Source: Pseudomonas sp. A-RE-19 (GTDB taxonomy: Bacteria; Pseudomonadota; Gammaproteobacteria; Pseudomonadales; Pseudomonadaceae). Taken from it: 64,000 bases of DNA. The notes beneath the pieces are model-generated. The model was not told the origin of the DNA and did no database searches. It saw nothing but the letters and a program-made list of their open reading frames with translations. The DNA is taken from positions 62,001 through 126,000 of the forward strand of contig NZ_JAHBDQ010000003.1 of assembly GCF_019956555.1 (NCBI RefSeq), read 5' to 3'. This document shows, piece by piece, positions 45,154-55,305 of the stretch; position 1 is the first letter of the stretch, and each line of letters begins with the position of its first letter. The translations under genes were made by a program, and so were the position numbers.

Positions 45154-45884
45154 TGCAGCAACCTGGACGTTTGATTGGCCTGGGCGTCGGCCCCGGTGAT
45201 CCGGAACTGATTACCGTCAAAGCCCTGCGGTTACTGCGCGAATCGCCGGTGGTGGCGTACTTCGTCGCCAAGGGCAAGAAAGGCAACGCCTTCGGCATCA
45301 TCGAAGCGCACTTGCAGGACGCACAAACCCTGCTGCCACTGGTTTACCCGGTGACCACCGAAGCGTTGCCGGCGCCGTTGTCGTACGAACAAGTGATCAG
45401 CGATTTCTACGATGCCGCCGGTGAGCAACTGGCCGCGCATCTGGATGCGGGCCGTGACGTGGCGGTGATCTGCGAAGGCGATCCGTTCTTCTACGGCTCT
45501 TACATGTACCTGCACGATCGTCTGGCCGAACGCTATGAAGCCGAAGTGGTGCCGGGTGTCTGCTCGATGCTCGGCGGTGCGTCGGTACTCGGTGCACCGC
45601 TGGTGTATCGCAATCAGAGCCTGTCGGTGTTGTCGGGTGTGCTGCCCCACGAAGACCTCAAGCGGCGACTGGCCGATGCCGATGCCGCGGTGATCATGAA
45701 ACTGGGGCGCAACTTCCCCAAGGTCCGTCAGGTGCTCGAAGAACTCGGTCTGGCGCAGCGTGCGCTGTACGTCGAGCGCGCGACCATGGCCAATCAGAAA
45801 ATCGTGCCGCTGGATCAGGTCGAGCCGATGTCCTCGCCGTACTTCTCGCTGATCATCGTTCCCGGTGAAAGGTGGCAAGGCTGA
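45150..45884 (+). CDS. cobI: Precorrin-2 C20-methyltransferase CobI
   Basis: The product has 244 residues. [20 protein letters not shown] and [20 protein letters not shown] are the SAM-binding tetrapyrrole-methylase motifs; [20 protein letters not shown] also fits. It overlaps cobH by four bases. ATG at 45153 is an equally possible start. Confidence 0.95.
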   Translation: MMQQPGRLIGLGVGPGDPELITVKALRLLRESPVVAYFVAKGKKGNAFGIIEAHLQDAQTLLPLVYPVTTEALPAPLSYEQVISDFYDAAGEQLAAHLDAGRDVAVICEGDPFFYGSYMYLHDRLAERYEAEVVPGVCSMLGGASVLGAPLVYRNQSLSVLSGVLPHEDLKRRLADADAAVIMKLGRNFPKVRQVLEELGLAQRALYVERATMANQKIVPLDQVEPMSSPYFSLIIVPGERWQG

Positions 45885-47587
45885 TGGCCCATTCCGCTCC
45901 GGCGATTGTCATTCTCGGCAATGGCAGCCTCGCGACCGCGCGCAAGATTCAGCAGGTGTATCCGGGCGCACTGATCCATGGCCTGGCCGAACGGGTCGAA
46001 GGCGCGGACCGTGTTTATCATGAGTTCGGCGCGACCCTGCGCGAGCTTTATCAACAGGACTCGCCGATCATCGCGCTGTGCGCCGCCGGGATTGTGATCC
46101 GCACCCTGGCGCCGTTGCTGCTGGAGAAGGGCGCCGAACCGCCGGTGCTGGCCGTGGCCGAAGACGGCAGCGCCGTGGTGCCATTGCTCGGCGGCCTCGG
46201 TGGTGTGAATGTCATGGCGCGCGCGATTGCCGCCGGCCTCGACGTCGCGGCGGCGATCACCACCAGCGGTGAGCTGCGTTTCGGCACCTGCCTGCTCAAC
46301 CCACCCAGCGGCTATGCCTTGGGCGATCTGGAGCTGGGCAAGCGCTTCGTCTCGGACTTGCTGGCCGGCGAACACGTGCGCATCGAAGGCGCTGCGCCCT
46401 GGTTGGCGCAAGCACAGTTGCCAGAAGATCCTCAGGCGCATTTGTCGATCCATGTCGGCAGCGCCGAACGGACGCCGGTAGCCAATGAACTGCTGATCTA
46501 CCCACGCAGTGTGTTGTTGGCGGTCAGCGTCAGTGTGGCGGATTTGCCCCAGGCGATTCGCGCGGCGTTGCGTCAGGCCCAAGTCGCCGTTCAATCGCTG
46601 GCGTGCCTGCTGGCGCCGGTCACGGAGATGGCCAGCCCGGCGTTGCGCGAAGCGGCGCTTGAGTTGGGTGTACCGCTGCGTTTTGCGGCGCCCGCCAGCG
46701 ATGCCGGCGAGCTGGCTCGCGGGGCTGTTCCCGGCGCCACGATTATCCCGATCGACTCAAACCTGGCGCTGGCGATCGCTGAGCAACCGCTGGACATCGC
46801 GCAGATCGGCCGCCCTCGTGGTCGACTGGCGGTGATCGGCCTGGGCCCGGGCGCCGCCGAACTGATGGTGCCTGCGGTGAAGGCCGAACTGGCCAGAGCC
46901 ACTGATGTGCTCGGTTACGAAACCTATGTGCGCATGGCCGGGCCGTTTCGGCCGGATCAAGTGTTGCATTGCACCGACAACCGCGAGGAGATGCAGCGTG
47001 CCCGTCACGCTTTCGAACTGGCGGCCCAGGGGCGTTCGGTGATTGTGGTGTCCTCCGGTGACCCCGGCGTGTTCGCCATGGCGGCCGCCGTGCTGGAAGC
47101 GTTGCACGAGTCGAGTGACCCGGCCTGGCACAGCGTCGATCTGGAGATCCTCCCAGGGGTTTCCGCTTCGCTGGCGACGGCTGCTCAGGCCGGTGCGCCG
47201 TTGGGGCATGACTTCTGCGTGATGTCGCTGTCGGACAACCTCAAGCCGTGGTCGATCATCGAAAAGCGTCTGGACCTGGCCGCCGAAGCCGATCTGGCGT
47301 TGGCGTTCTACAACCCGATTTCCCGTTCGCGACCGTGGCAGTTGGGCCGTGCCCTGGAAATCGTCGCACAGCATCGCACGCCGCAAACCCCGGTGGTTCT
47401 GGGCCGTGATATCGGCCGGCCTGGCCAGACGCTGCGGGTCACCACGCTTGGCGCGCTCACGCCGGAGCAAGTGGACATGCGCACCATGGTGCTGATCGGC
47501 TCGTCCACCACCTGCGTGTTCCCCCGCGCCGAAGGTGGCGATTGGGTATACACACCGCGCTGGTATGGCACCAAGCCTGCCTCCTGA
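45884..47587 (+). CDS. cobJ: CbiG-CobJ fusion: precorrin-3B C17-methyltransferase with N-terminal CbiG region
   Basis: The product has 567 residues. ATG 45884 overlaps the cobI stop by one base; a GTG at 45872 would add four residues. Residues about 1-310 are CbiG-like (IALCAAGIVIRTLAPLL, VVPLLGGLGGVNVMARAIA, TEMASPALREAALELGVPLR). Residues about 315-567 are CobJ (LAVIGLGPGAAELMVPAVKA, VVSSGDPGVFAMAAAVLEAL, EILPGVSASLATAAQAGAPL). CobJ methylates C17 with ring contraction; CbiG in the anaerobic route opens the lactone and loses acetaldehyde. It is the last gene of the cobG-H-I-J operon. Confidence 0.93.
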   Translation: MAHSAPAIVILGNGSLATARKIQQVYPGALIHGLAERVEGADRVYHEFGATLRELYQQDSPIIALCAAGIVIRTLAPLLLEKGAEPPVLAVAEDGSAVVPLLGGLGGVNVMARAIAAGLDVAAAITTSGELRFGTCLLNPPSGYALGDLELGKRFVSDLLAGEHVRIEGAAPWLAQAQLPEDPQAHLSIHVGSAERTPVANELLIYPRSVLLAVSVSVADLPQAIRAALRQAQVAVQSLACLLAPVTEMASPALREAALELGVPLRFAAPASDAGELARGAVPGATIIPIDSNLALAIAEQPLDIAQIGRPRGRLAVIGLGPGAAELMVPAVKAELARATDVLGYETYVRMAGPFRPDQVLHCTDNREEMQRARHAFELAAQGRSVIVVSSGDPGVFAMAAAVLEALHESSDPAWHSVDLEILPGVSASLATAAQAGAPLGHDFCVMSLSDNLKPWSIIEKRLDLAAEADLALAFYNPISRSRPWQLGRALEIVAQHRTPQTPVVLGRDIGRPGQTLRVTTLGALTPEQVDMRTMVLIGSSTTCVFPRAEGGDWVYTPRWYGTKPAS

Positions 47588-48165
47588 ATCACAGCGGCCC
47601 CGTCGGGGCCGCCTGTCATTAAAGGTCCCCACCCTTTGGCGGCCGTCCTTTCATTTCGATTGTTTCGGCGATTGAAATGTCATCTATTTCAACAGTTGTT
47701 GTCGGATCTATTACTCCTGCCAAGAAGAAATTCGACAGTCGTTTGTTGCTGCTTTCCACTGTTCGTGTAGTCCTTTTCTTTAGTTGGATACCTCAATCTT
47801 GCGCGTGACGGGTAAAGCCGTCTGTTTGTTGCAGGGTTTCAGGGTTCTGGCTTGTGTGTGCGTTTATGTGACTGCTGCAATATGAAGTTTTATTTTTTTA
47901 CAAGTTTGGCTGCGTTGAAATTAATTGAATTTCTTCACGTTTGAAGTGCCGGTTCACACGATTTAGTTTGTCTCGTGTGAAGCACTTGCTTTGCCCTGTT
48001 AGTTTGGTTTTATTCGAAAAGAATACGAGATGTTTGGCGGGGTTGCCGGGCGGTATTTGTACGCCTGAGAAATAACGATCTTCATTGTTGATAGATGCCG
48101 GGAGGCCTGTTTGGTGTGCCTGGTATTCAACCTTTATTTGCATGTATTGATGGCAGGAGAGCATT
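47588..48165. other. 578-base AT-rich region upstream of the first giant toxin gene
   Basis: A GC hairpin (GCGGCCCCGTCGGGGCCGC, about 47593-47611) just after cobJ may end that operon, though no T run follows. The rest is clearly richer in A and T than the flanking operons and holds no REP element and no gene I can support. A stem of TTCACAC...GTGTGAA lies at 47951-47981. Promoters of the toxin gene should be here. Confidence 0.5.
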
Positions 48166-51100
48166 TTGTCTAATAATAATTTCTATGCCCCGCACGTGGG
48201 TGGCTACGTGAAGTTCATTAATCTGGTTAAAGTTGCTGAGCTTGAGCACGCTTTGATTTCGCACAAAGGGACGGCCGAATACGACGCTGTCTTCAGGTAT
48301 TACTTTGGCTGCATCGGTTTGCTCGATTCTCCCAGGCTGCTGGAGCCGCTGGGCCTGTTGAAGCAGGCTTTGGCTTCTTTCATCGTGCCTGTCGACCGAC
48401 TGCGGCGAACCACGGAATCAATTCCCGAGCGCGCAGCGCCTGACCTGACCGATATCTACGAACGAATTGAAGGTTTCGAAGTTCGTCTCGCGAGCGGGGT
48501 CCGGCAGTTGCAAACTCCGGCAACCCAAGTGCCTGACAACTTGCACTTCGTCTGGCTCGGCGGCGGGATCGGAGATATTCAACGCGACTATATCAACCTC
48601 TGGAAACAGACGTTGGCCGGGCAGGGTTACACCCTCAAACTTTGGTATGACAGCGATGCGCTGCTGGCTTACGAAACCAACCGGATTATTGTCGAGGCGG
48701 CCAAGGCTGATGCCATGCTTAATGGCGGGCAGGCCAGTAGCAGCGCTATTGAGCTGGGCGACAAGTATGAAGAGCGGGCCATCGCCCTCAAGCAACAAAT
48801 GTTCGCGCACATCAGTAAAGCGATAGAACACGGCGAGAACGCAGACGACGCCAGAATCAGCTTGCTGGTTCGCGGCTATGGTCAGAATGAGGAGCGTTTG
48901 AATGTTCTGAGGGAAAGCAATCGCCGTAGCCTGTTGGCGTTGGGTGAGGGCGGTATGGTTCTGCGCGATCTCGCCACCGAGGCGACTCCGCTTTACTTGC
49001 AAGATATCTACGAGCGAGAAATCAGCTTGCGCGGCAATTTTGCTGCTGCCTCCGATGTTGTACGCGCCGAGGCGCTGTTCGCCGAAGGTGGCAGCTACGC
49101 CGATGTCGATAATCTGCCGCCTCTGTTTGAAACGCTGGGTGGTGTGGATATCAGCCGGTTCGGTTCGGATGCACGCCTGGGTGTTCTGCAGTTGATACTG
49201 GATGAACAACCCGAATGGATGCCGGGACGTCAGGCTGCGCGCGGCAGGTACACACGCTTCTTCGAGCAAATCCCCCTGGAGCATCGCGCGGAGTTGGAGC
49301 GTTTCGCCCGAAGCCGACCGCAGATCAGCGATGTTTTCCACGCGCCGGCAGAGCGCAAGGTTCGGCCGGATGGGCTGCGAGCCGTCGCCGAACAAAGCTC
49401 GTTGAGTAATGCGTTCATGATGGCTCATCCCGGTTCTGCAATGCTCAAGGCCGTTCTTGACCGTTTCAGGTTCAACTATGAAGTGGTCGATGCCACCGCT
49501 CGGTTGGCCATTGAAAGAAAGATTGCGTTTATCGACGCTGAAGCCGTCAGTGGCCTGGCCGAAGAGGTAGTCGAGAATAGGTTCGGCCCCTTGCATGAAC
49601 TGTCGATGGAGGAAGAAATAGCGGTCAGTTTCCTGGTTGAAGCCGCCGCTGCGTACTACAGCGACGGTATCCGTCCCCAGAGCGAAGTGACGATCTATCT
49701 GACCGGGCCTGCTGCGATGCGCGATGGACTGGCGGATTACGAAAAGATGCACTTCACCCCACGGGGCGCTGAAGCCTCGCGGGCTGAAGTCGCTATTCCA
49801 GCCATCGCGACCGTCAATCGGGCGACCGAGGAAGAGTTGGACCACTCCTGGAAGGAGAACGAGAGCGATACCACCCAATGGCTGAAAAGAGAAAAACAGC
49901 GTTGGGAGGAGGGGCAGTTCAAGGCGCGCTATGTCGGCAAACTGGATCAGTTACTCAGTAACCAGACAATCCTTTTCGATAATGGCTGGCCAGTGATCGA
50001 AGGTCGGCATGTGTTGTCGACGGACCTGCTGCAGTCCCTGGCGGAGAATCTTGGCGAACCATTGTTGCAGGCAATGAGCCAGCGCGCCGAGGGTGAAGTG
50101 ACGTTCGAACAGCAACTGCAGCTGGGTTTCGATGAGCGCCAATCCATCATTGCGCAAGCGGTTGAGCTCCCGCCGCCGGCGTCTCCCAATGAGGCGGCGA
50201 CGCGGGATTTGCCGATCGATGAAATGCTTCGCCAAATTGCCAAGGGATCCTTGCAGGTCGAGCAACTGAACCCTCTGCAACGGTTGTTGATTGGCGCGCT
50301 GGTGGGGGCAAAGGCACTGGATCAGCGCAGCTTTGATGTGGCCAGCGCCGGGTTGGAGAACCTGACCAATACGGTGTCCGAATTGGGCGTTTCTCATCGT
50401 TATGGGGCCATTGAACAGGAGCTGTTCAGGCAGAGCCATCCGGCGTTCCTGGCAGGGTTGGCGGGTACTTCCAACCCGTATGCGACCCTGTCCGAAACCA
50501 GTGTCGAACTCAAGCGGCAGGCACTCGACCAGCCGCTGACCCTGATCGAGTGGGGGCGCCGGGTCGCGAAAATTCAGCACGTGGCGAAACTCGAATACCG
50601 CGACCGGATCAGCGAGCAAATGGGAGAAGTGCTGGCAAGCTTCGATCACGGCAGTTTCAAAATGGTGCCACAGGACTTGTTGCTCGAAGGCGCGGGCGAC
50701 CGGGTCGCCGGGCGCTGTTACCCGTTGGCGTTGGCCATGGCGGCAGCGCTTCACAATGGCAACAACGCGGCAAACACCCTGCGCGAACGTTTTTACCTGG
50801 CCGTCACTGACCCCGAGGCCGGTGATTCAAGGGCGTTTGTGAACTTGATCGAAGAGTTGCGTGATGTCCCTTTCAACGACATCGGCAAACCGTTGATGCG
50901 CTCTGATCTGACTCGGGTCGTCGCGATGCTGGAAGAGAAAACGGCCACCACGACCCTGATGCTCAACTCGGATAACCACTCGATGCTGGTGGCGAAAACC
51001 TTTGAAGGCGAGCACAGCATTTATCTTCTCTATGACCCGAATTTCGGGATCTTCGAATTTGCTACACCACTGGCGTTCAATGATGCATTGACGCACTTTT

Positions 51101-54100
51101 TCATCAGCAAGCAGATGGCTAGCCATTACGCAGCCTTTGGCGATGCGCAGCGGCCGACCTTTGATTTGATCGAGCTCGACGGGGCGGGCTTGAACAAGAG
51201 GGTGCTTGCGTCCGGTATCGAAGTGTCGAGCTTGTCCAGGCCCGGCGCTTTGCCTGAACAAACGCTGTCACGGGTTCGACAACGCGTGGCCAGCGCCCGT
51301 GGGCGATCGCTGGTGAACAATGCAGTGCTGGGCAGCTCTTTGCGGGAGCTGGATGCTCATTGGTGGGGAGAACAGATCGCCCAGGCGACAAGGCAGTTGC
51401 AGACCCGGCACCAGTTATCGCCGGATACTGTCCCGCTGTTCGAGACGCTGGAGGTTACGCCGAGCGGAGAATACAAGATCAGTCTGGTCGATCCAAAAGT
51501 TGGGCAGACCATGGCGCGTGTCACGACGGATGATCACCGGTTCCTCAGGATAAAGGCGTTTCTCTCTGGGGTTTTCAGGACATTGGCCAGCCAACAACAA
51601 TCGCCAGTCCCCGGCTCCGATCCGACTGACGCGGGCAGTGTTCATACGCTTAATGCCGGCTTCACCATACAGGCTTTGATGAACGCGCTGCGACAGCATG
51701 AAGGCGCGGCAAGCGGTGGTGACAATGCGTTGACCACCGCTATTCGCCTGCATGCTTATGTGAGTTATGCCCAACTGGCCCATGGCAACGTGGTGGACGT
51801 CATCGGCATTGTCAAACTGGTTCGCCTGGCACTGGACGATGAAAAACTGATCGCCCGGACCAGCGTACCGATTGTGCAAAAAGCCTTGGGGCATATTGCC
51901 AACGAAGGGGTGGGGACGGTGTTGGGGCTGGTGAATGTCGGGTTTGATATTTACCAGCTGAGCCATGCGACCAATGACATTGAAAAGGCGCAGTTCGGGA
52001 CACAGTTGGCGTTCGACTCCGCCAGTGTAGTGTTGGCTGCCGCCGGCCTGGGCGCCGCAGTTGTGGGTGCGGGCACGGCTGCTGCGGTATTGGGGGGCGG
52101 CGCAGTGATTCTGGGCGGGCTGGCGGTGGGCGTTACTGCGCTGGCAGAAGGCTTTGCGACCATTGCGGAGGAGGCCAAGGAGGTCGGGCTGTTCTTTGAC
52201 GGGCTCGAAAAGGCTTATTTACAAGGCGGTTATCACCTGGATGCTGTTTCCAATACCTGGATTGCGCATCCGCTGCTGGTATTCGCCAAACTGGATTTGC
52301 GTGAATCCACCGTTCGTTTTGACAGCCCGAAGTTGTTCCCGCTGCGAGACCATTTCGGGGTTCCGGATTTCGATGTGGATTACGCACGTGCCACCGATAT
52401 TCGCCAGGGCCTTGAATTGCCCGACTCTGCACATTTCTCACCGCAGGCCGGGCAAACGATCGTGCTGCCCTGCACGCCCAAAACCTGGTACGGCTACGAA
52501 TACAAGTGGCTGCCGTTTGTCACGTTTCGTCATGATGCTGGATTTGATACGGCACGTCGTCTGGAGAAAAAGAACGCACAGGGGCAATGGCAGTTTCTGT
52601 TTTCGTTTTACTCGTTTCCCGGTGACTACGTTGTCAACCGACTGAACCCTGTCTACAGACCGACAGTTTTCAACATTCGTCTCGACAATGTCGAGCGCTC
52701 GCTGGTGGTGCCTGCTTTACCCAAAGTCTGGCATGGCCTGCTTACCTACCGGATTGAAAGCGCGGGCGCGCAATGTTCCGTGCTGCTCAATCCAGGCGTC
52801 AGCCTTGAGCTGATCACACCGTTCCACATCGCAACTCGCTGGGTGCTGCTCGTCCCCTGGCTGAAAGAGGCAGATATCCGGATAGAACCTTTGGGTCGCC
52901 TTGTGGCTGCCACGTTGGGTGTGAAATTTGCGGGTGACGGCGTTCACGATGTATTGCTCAAGCTGGCTGGCAACAAGATCATGCGCGTTGATCTTGTTGA
53001 CCTGCGGTTGGAGGAGGTCGAAGAGGATGCGGACCCGGCTCTCGGGGAGCAAGCGTTGCTGGATCATTTCAAGTCTCTGGCCCGTGAACACCGACTGATC
53101 ATGCCTTATACCCCCGTTCATAAGTTCGTGGTTCCGTTCGAAAATCCGGACGAACCCAGGACGGTCGCCGCGTATTACGACTCGGCTCAAGATCGTTTTC
53201 TGTATATACGTGACCCGCAGGTGCTACTTGCCGAAGAGGTTATATTGGGGGCAGTGGTCGAGGGCTCGGCCTACTTCTATCACCGCGAGTCTTTCTACGT
53301 CTGGCAGGTTGATGCAACCACGGGAACGCTGATTCGGCGCTATTGTTTGCTTGTAACAGGTGCCCCGACGAGTGTTCGCTGTGAGGTCAGGGCCGATGGC
53401 GGTATTCAGATCGTGCAGCAACTCACGCCAGAGAACGGCCCGAACGCTGAACTGACCTATCTGATCCATGACGGGGCCGTGTGGCTAAGCTCGATCACCC
53501 TGGGGCTGGTTCCAGCACTGCAGCCAGTGCTGGACGCGGACACATTAACGGATTGGAAGCAGGTGCTGGGCGGCTATGTCTTGTTGGAAGAATCAGCGAA
53601 TACCGTGAACTGGCGTCCTGCTGCACTGGTATCGATTTGTTGGCAGCTGGAGGCTGACTTTCGGGATCTGATCTGGGTCCGGGACGTTGACGGCTTGATC
53701 ATCCGCGCACCTGCCAGGCGTCACCATTTGCGGGGATGGAAAGACTCAATCAAGGCATTGACCGCTCTTCTGCTTCTCGCCCCCGCTGAGGTCAAGGGTA
53801 ATGTGTTTGTCACCTACGACAAGCCTGCCGAAAGACTCGTGCGACAGCAAAGGTCGATGGTGGATGGTCGCGCCCAATGGTCTTCCAGAGACATCACCCC
53901 CAAGGGGTTGAAAAATGTTGTCGCCGTTGAGCAGGGCTATCTCGTACTGACCGACTCCGGCCTGTTCTTTAACATGACGCCGGACGGGTACCTGCGCTTG
54001 GGCGGGCTGACCGAAACCTGGTTCAACAACCGACCCCAGTGGTGGTCCGCACTGGCAACGGTGACGGCACAGTACCCGGTGCCGAACTTTGCCATCCTGG

Positions 54101-55245
54101 GTTTGACCAGCTCCCAGGACGATGCCGGTTTGTGCGCCTGGTACCTTGAGGATCGACTGCTGCTGGCGGACCTGGGCCATGGGAAAGAAGTACGGCTGCT
54201 GAGTATTACCCCGGACAACCAGGCCGTCTGGCTGTTCGATCTTTCAACCGGCATGATTGTTCGCCAGGGTTTCATCGATCCGGACCACTTGAGCGCGGCA
54301 TTTGCCCTGGGAACGAAGCTGTTACAGGCTGAGGCATTGCCGGCCCCCATGCAGGAATGGGCGCCCTGGACCTTTATCGACGTGACGGTGGAAGGCGCCG
54401 GCCTGAGGGCAACGACGCTTGAAGGCATAGAGATGGATTTACAGCACAACGAACCGGCATGGATTACGGGTGTTGATTGCCATTGGGTCGCTGCATTGGA
54501 AGGTGAGTTGCTTGAAGGTCTGGCGGCGCTGGCGAACGAGCATCGATGCGCTGATTTTCTTTCCGTCAAAGACCCTGACTGCTTTCAGTGGTACGTGGTC
54601 CGGACCGGGCGCTTGATCCGGATTCCGACGATCGCTCTTGCGGCGCAATACACGTTGGTGGGCACCCAGAATCAAACCAATGTGATGCTGCACGAGCGTG
54701 GGGATGGTTTTTTGCACACCTTCCCGCAACAAAACACGGTCGGGCCGCTCATTTATATTCAGCGAAACGCCGAAGTACTAACGGTCGAAGGGGATACGAA
54801 CAAGGACCTGCTCCCGTTGATTGCCGATGACGTCAGCATCCTTGTTCTCAAAATGGGTCAAGGCGCAACAACCAGCCGGTTAACCAGAACGGCGTGGTTG
54901 AAACTTGAGTCGGTCATCGTCGATTGCCGCTATGCACTCGATCACCCGCCTTCGGTGCCAGGGAAATTGATCTGGGATATCGTGGTTTCGGATCAATTGT
55001 GGGTGAGTCGGGTCGATGAGCACTTGGTGATTGTTGATTCCGACAGCGGACACAGTTTGATCTTTCGTCAGGTCTTTGCGGTGGATCCCGCCCTGCGTGG
55101 CGATGTGTTTCTGGCATTGGGCGGCTATCAATCCTTTGCGGTATCGACACTGGTCAGTGCCCTGCACGCCAGAAAGTACAGCTCCAATAGCGTATTGCTC
55201 AATACACTTTTGCCGCTCGGAAAAGTTGAAGCAGTCGCCAGCTAA
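48166..55245 (+). CDS. Giant toxin A: glycosyltransferase / C58-like protease / TcdA-TcdB-type translocation protein (lymphostatin-like)
   Basis: The product has 2359 residues with no signal peptide. The start is a TTG at 48166, with AGGAGA 6 bases upstream; no ATG in frame has such a site. Residues about 120-600 resemble the TcdA/TcdB glucosyltransferase: LHFVWLGGG with Trp130, YINLWKQ, LKLWYDSDALL, EISLRGNFAAASDVVRAEAL and the metal-binding DVD at 313-315, ending in TIYLTGPAAM. At 851-957 a C58/YopT-like set follows: Cys851 (GRCYPLALAMA), His938 (DNHSMLVAK), Asp957 (YDPNFGIFEF). Residues about 1160-1545 match the TcdB translocation domain, with a long Ala/Gly-rich hydrophobic stretch at about 1280-1330 and WHGLLTYRIESAGAQCSVLL. 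The last 800 residues look beta-rich and are unassigned. The expected role is glycosylation of a host protein after entry (inference). Confidence 0.85.
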   Translation: MSNNNFYAPHVGGYVKFINLVKVAELEHALISHKGTAEYDAVFRYYFGCIGLLDSPRLLEPLGLLKQALASFIVPVDRLRRTTESIPERAAPDLTDIYERIEGFEVRLASGVRQLQTPATQVPDNLHFVWLGGGIGDIQRDYINLWKQTLAGQGYTLKLWYDSDALLAYETNRIIVEAAKADAMLNGGQASSSAIELGDKYEERAIALKQQMFAHISKAIEHGENADDARISLLVRGYGQNEERLNVLRESNRRSLLALGEGGMVLRDLATEATPLYLQDIYEREISLRGNFAAASDVVRAEALFAEGGSYADVDNLPPLFETLGGVDISRFGSDARLGVLQLILDEQPEWMPGRQAARGRYTRFFEQIPLEHRAELERFARSRPQISDVFHAPAERKVRPDGLRAVAEQSSLSNAFMMAHPGSAMLKAVLDRFRFNYEVVDATARLAIERKIAFIDAEAVSGLAEEVVENRFGPLHELSMEEEIAVSFLVEAAAAYYSDGIRPQSEVTIYLTGPAAMRDGLADYEKMHFTPRGAEASRAEVAIPAIATVNRATEEELDHSWKENESDTTQWLKREKQRWEEGQFKARYVGKLDQLLSNQTILFDNGWPVIEGRHVLSTDLLQSLAENLGEPLLQAMSQRAEGEVTFEQQLQLGFDERQSIIAQAVELPPPASPNEAATRDLPIDEMLRQIAKGSLQVEQLNPLQRLLIGALVGAKALDQRSFDVASAGLENLTNTVSELGVSHRYGAIEQELFRQSHPAFLAGLAGTSNPYATLSETSVELKRQALDQPLTLIEWGRRVAKIQHVAKLEYRDRISEQMGEVLASFDHGSFKMVPQDLLLEGAGDRVAGRCYPLALAMAAALHNGNNAANTLRERFYLAVTDPEAGDSRAFVNLIEELRDVPFNDIGKPLMRSDLTRVVAMLEEKTATTTLMLNSDNHSMLVAKTFEGEHSIYLLYDPNFGIFEFATPLAFNDALTHFFISKQMASHYAAFGDAQRPTFDLIELDGAGLNKRVLASGIEVSSLSRPGALPEQTLSRVRQRVASARGRSLVNNAVLGSSLRELDAHWWGEQIAQATRQLQTRHQLSPDTVPLFETLEVTPSGEYKISLVDPKVGQTMARVTTDDHRFLRIKAFLSGVFRTLASQQQSPVPGSDPTDAGSVHTLNAGFTIQALMNALRQHEGAASGGDNALTTAIRLHAYVSYAQLAHGNVVDVIGIVKLVRLALDDEKLIARTSVPIVQKALGHIANEGVGTVLGLVNVGFDIYQLSHATNDIEKAQFGTQLAFDSASVVLAAAGLGAAVVGAGTAAAVLGGGAVILGGLAVGVTALAEGFATIAEEAKEVGLFFDGLEKAYLQGGYHLDAVSNTWIAHPLLVFAKLDLRESTVRFDSPKLFPLRDHFGVPDFDVDYARATDIRQGLELPDSAHFSPQAGQTIVLPCTPKTWYGYEYKWLPFVTFRHDAGFDTARRLEKKNAQGQWQFLFSFYSFPGDYVVNRLNPVYRPTVFNIRLDNVERSLVVPALPKVWHGLLTYRIESAGAQCSVLLNPGVSLELITPFHIATRWVLLVPWLKEADIRIEPLGRLVAATLGVKFAGDGVHDVLLKLAGNKIMRVDLVDLRLEEVEEDADPALGEQALLDHFKSLAREHRLIMPYTPVHKFVVPFENPDEPRTVAAYYDSAQDRFLYIRDPQVLLAEEVILGAVVEGSAYFYHRESFYVWQVDATTGTLIRRYCLLVTGAPTSVRCEVRADGGIQIVQQLTPENGPNAELTYLIHDGAVWLSSITLGLVPALQPVLDADTLTDWKQVLGGYVLLEESANTVNWRPAALVSICWQLEADFRDLIWVRDVDGLIIRAPARRHHLRGWKDSIKALTALLLLAPAEVKGNVFVTYDKPAERLVRQQRSMVDGRAQWSSRDITPKGLKNVVAVEQGYLVLTDSGLFFNMTPDGYLRLGGLTETWFNNRPQWWSALATVTAQYPVPNFAILGLTSSQDDAGLCAWYLEDRLLLADLGHGKEVRLLSITPDNQAVWLFDLSTGMIVRQGFIDPDHLSAAFALGTKLLQAEALPAPMQEWAPWTFIDVTVEGAGLRATTLEGIEMDLQHNEPAWITGVDCHWVAALEGELLEGLAALANEHRCADFLSVKDPDCFQWYVVRTGRLIRIPTIALAAQYTLVGTQNQTNVMLHERGDGFLHTFPQQNTVGPLIYIQRNAEVLTVEGDTNKDLLPLIADDVSILVLKMGQGATTSRLTRTAWLKLESVIVDCRYALDHPPSVPGKLIWDIVVSDQLWVSRVDEHLVIVDSDSGHSLIFRQVFAVDPALRGDVFLALGGYQSFAVSTLVSALHARKYSSNSVLLNTLLPLGKVEAVAS

Positions 55246-55256
55246 ATTCTGAAAGC

Positions 55257-55305
55257 CACTCACGCACTGGACCTGTTCAATGTGTGAGTGACTGTCGGTT
55301 TTTTT
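55257..55305 (+). promoter_or_regulatory. Hairpin and T run between the two toxin genes
   Basis: CACTCACGCA (55257-55266) and TGTGTGAGTG (55281-55290) pair at 9 of 10 positions, and seven T follow at 55299-55305, after 8 bases. It may be a weak terminator or attenuator setting the level of the second gene; the T run is further from the stem than in a classical terminator. Confidence 0.35.

Noticed and set aside
47593..47611. Intrinsic terminator after cobJ
   Set aside because: The stem GCGGCCCC/GGGGCCGC is good, but no T run follows, so it was noted within the spacer entry and not called as a terminator.
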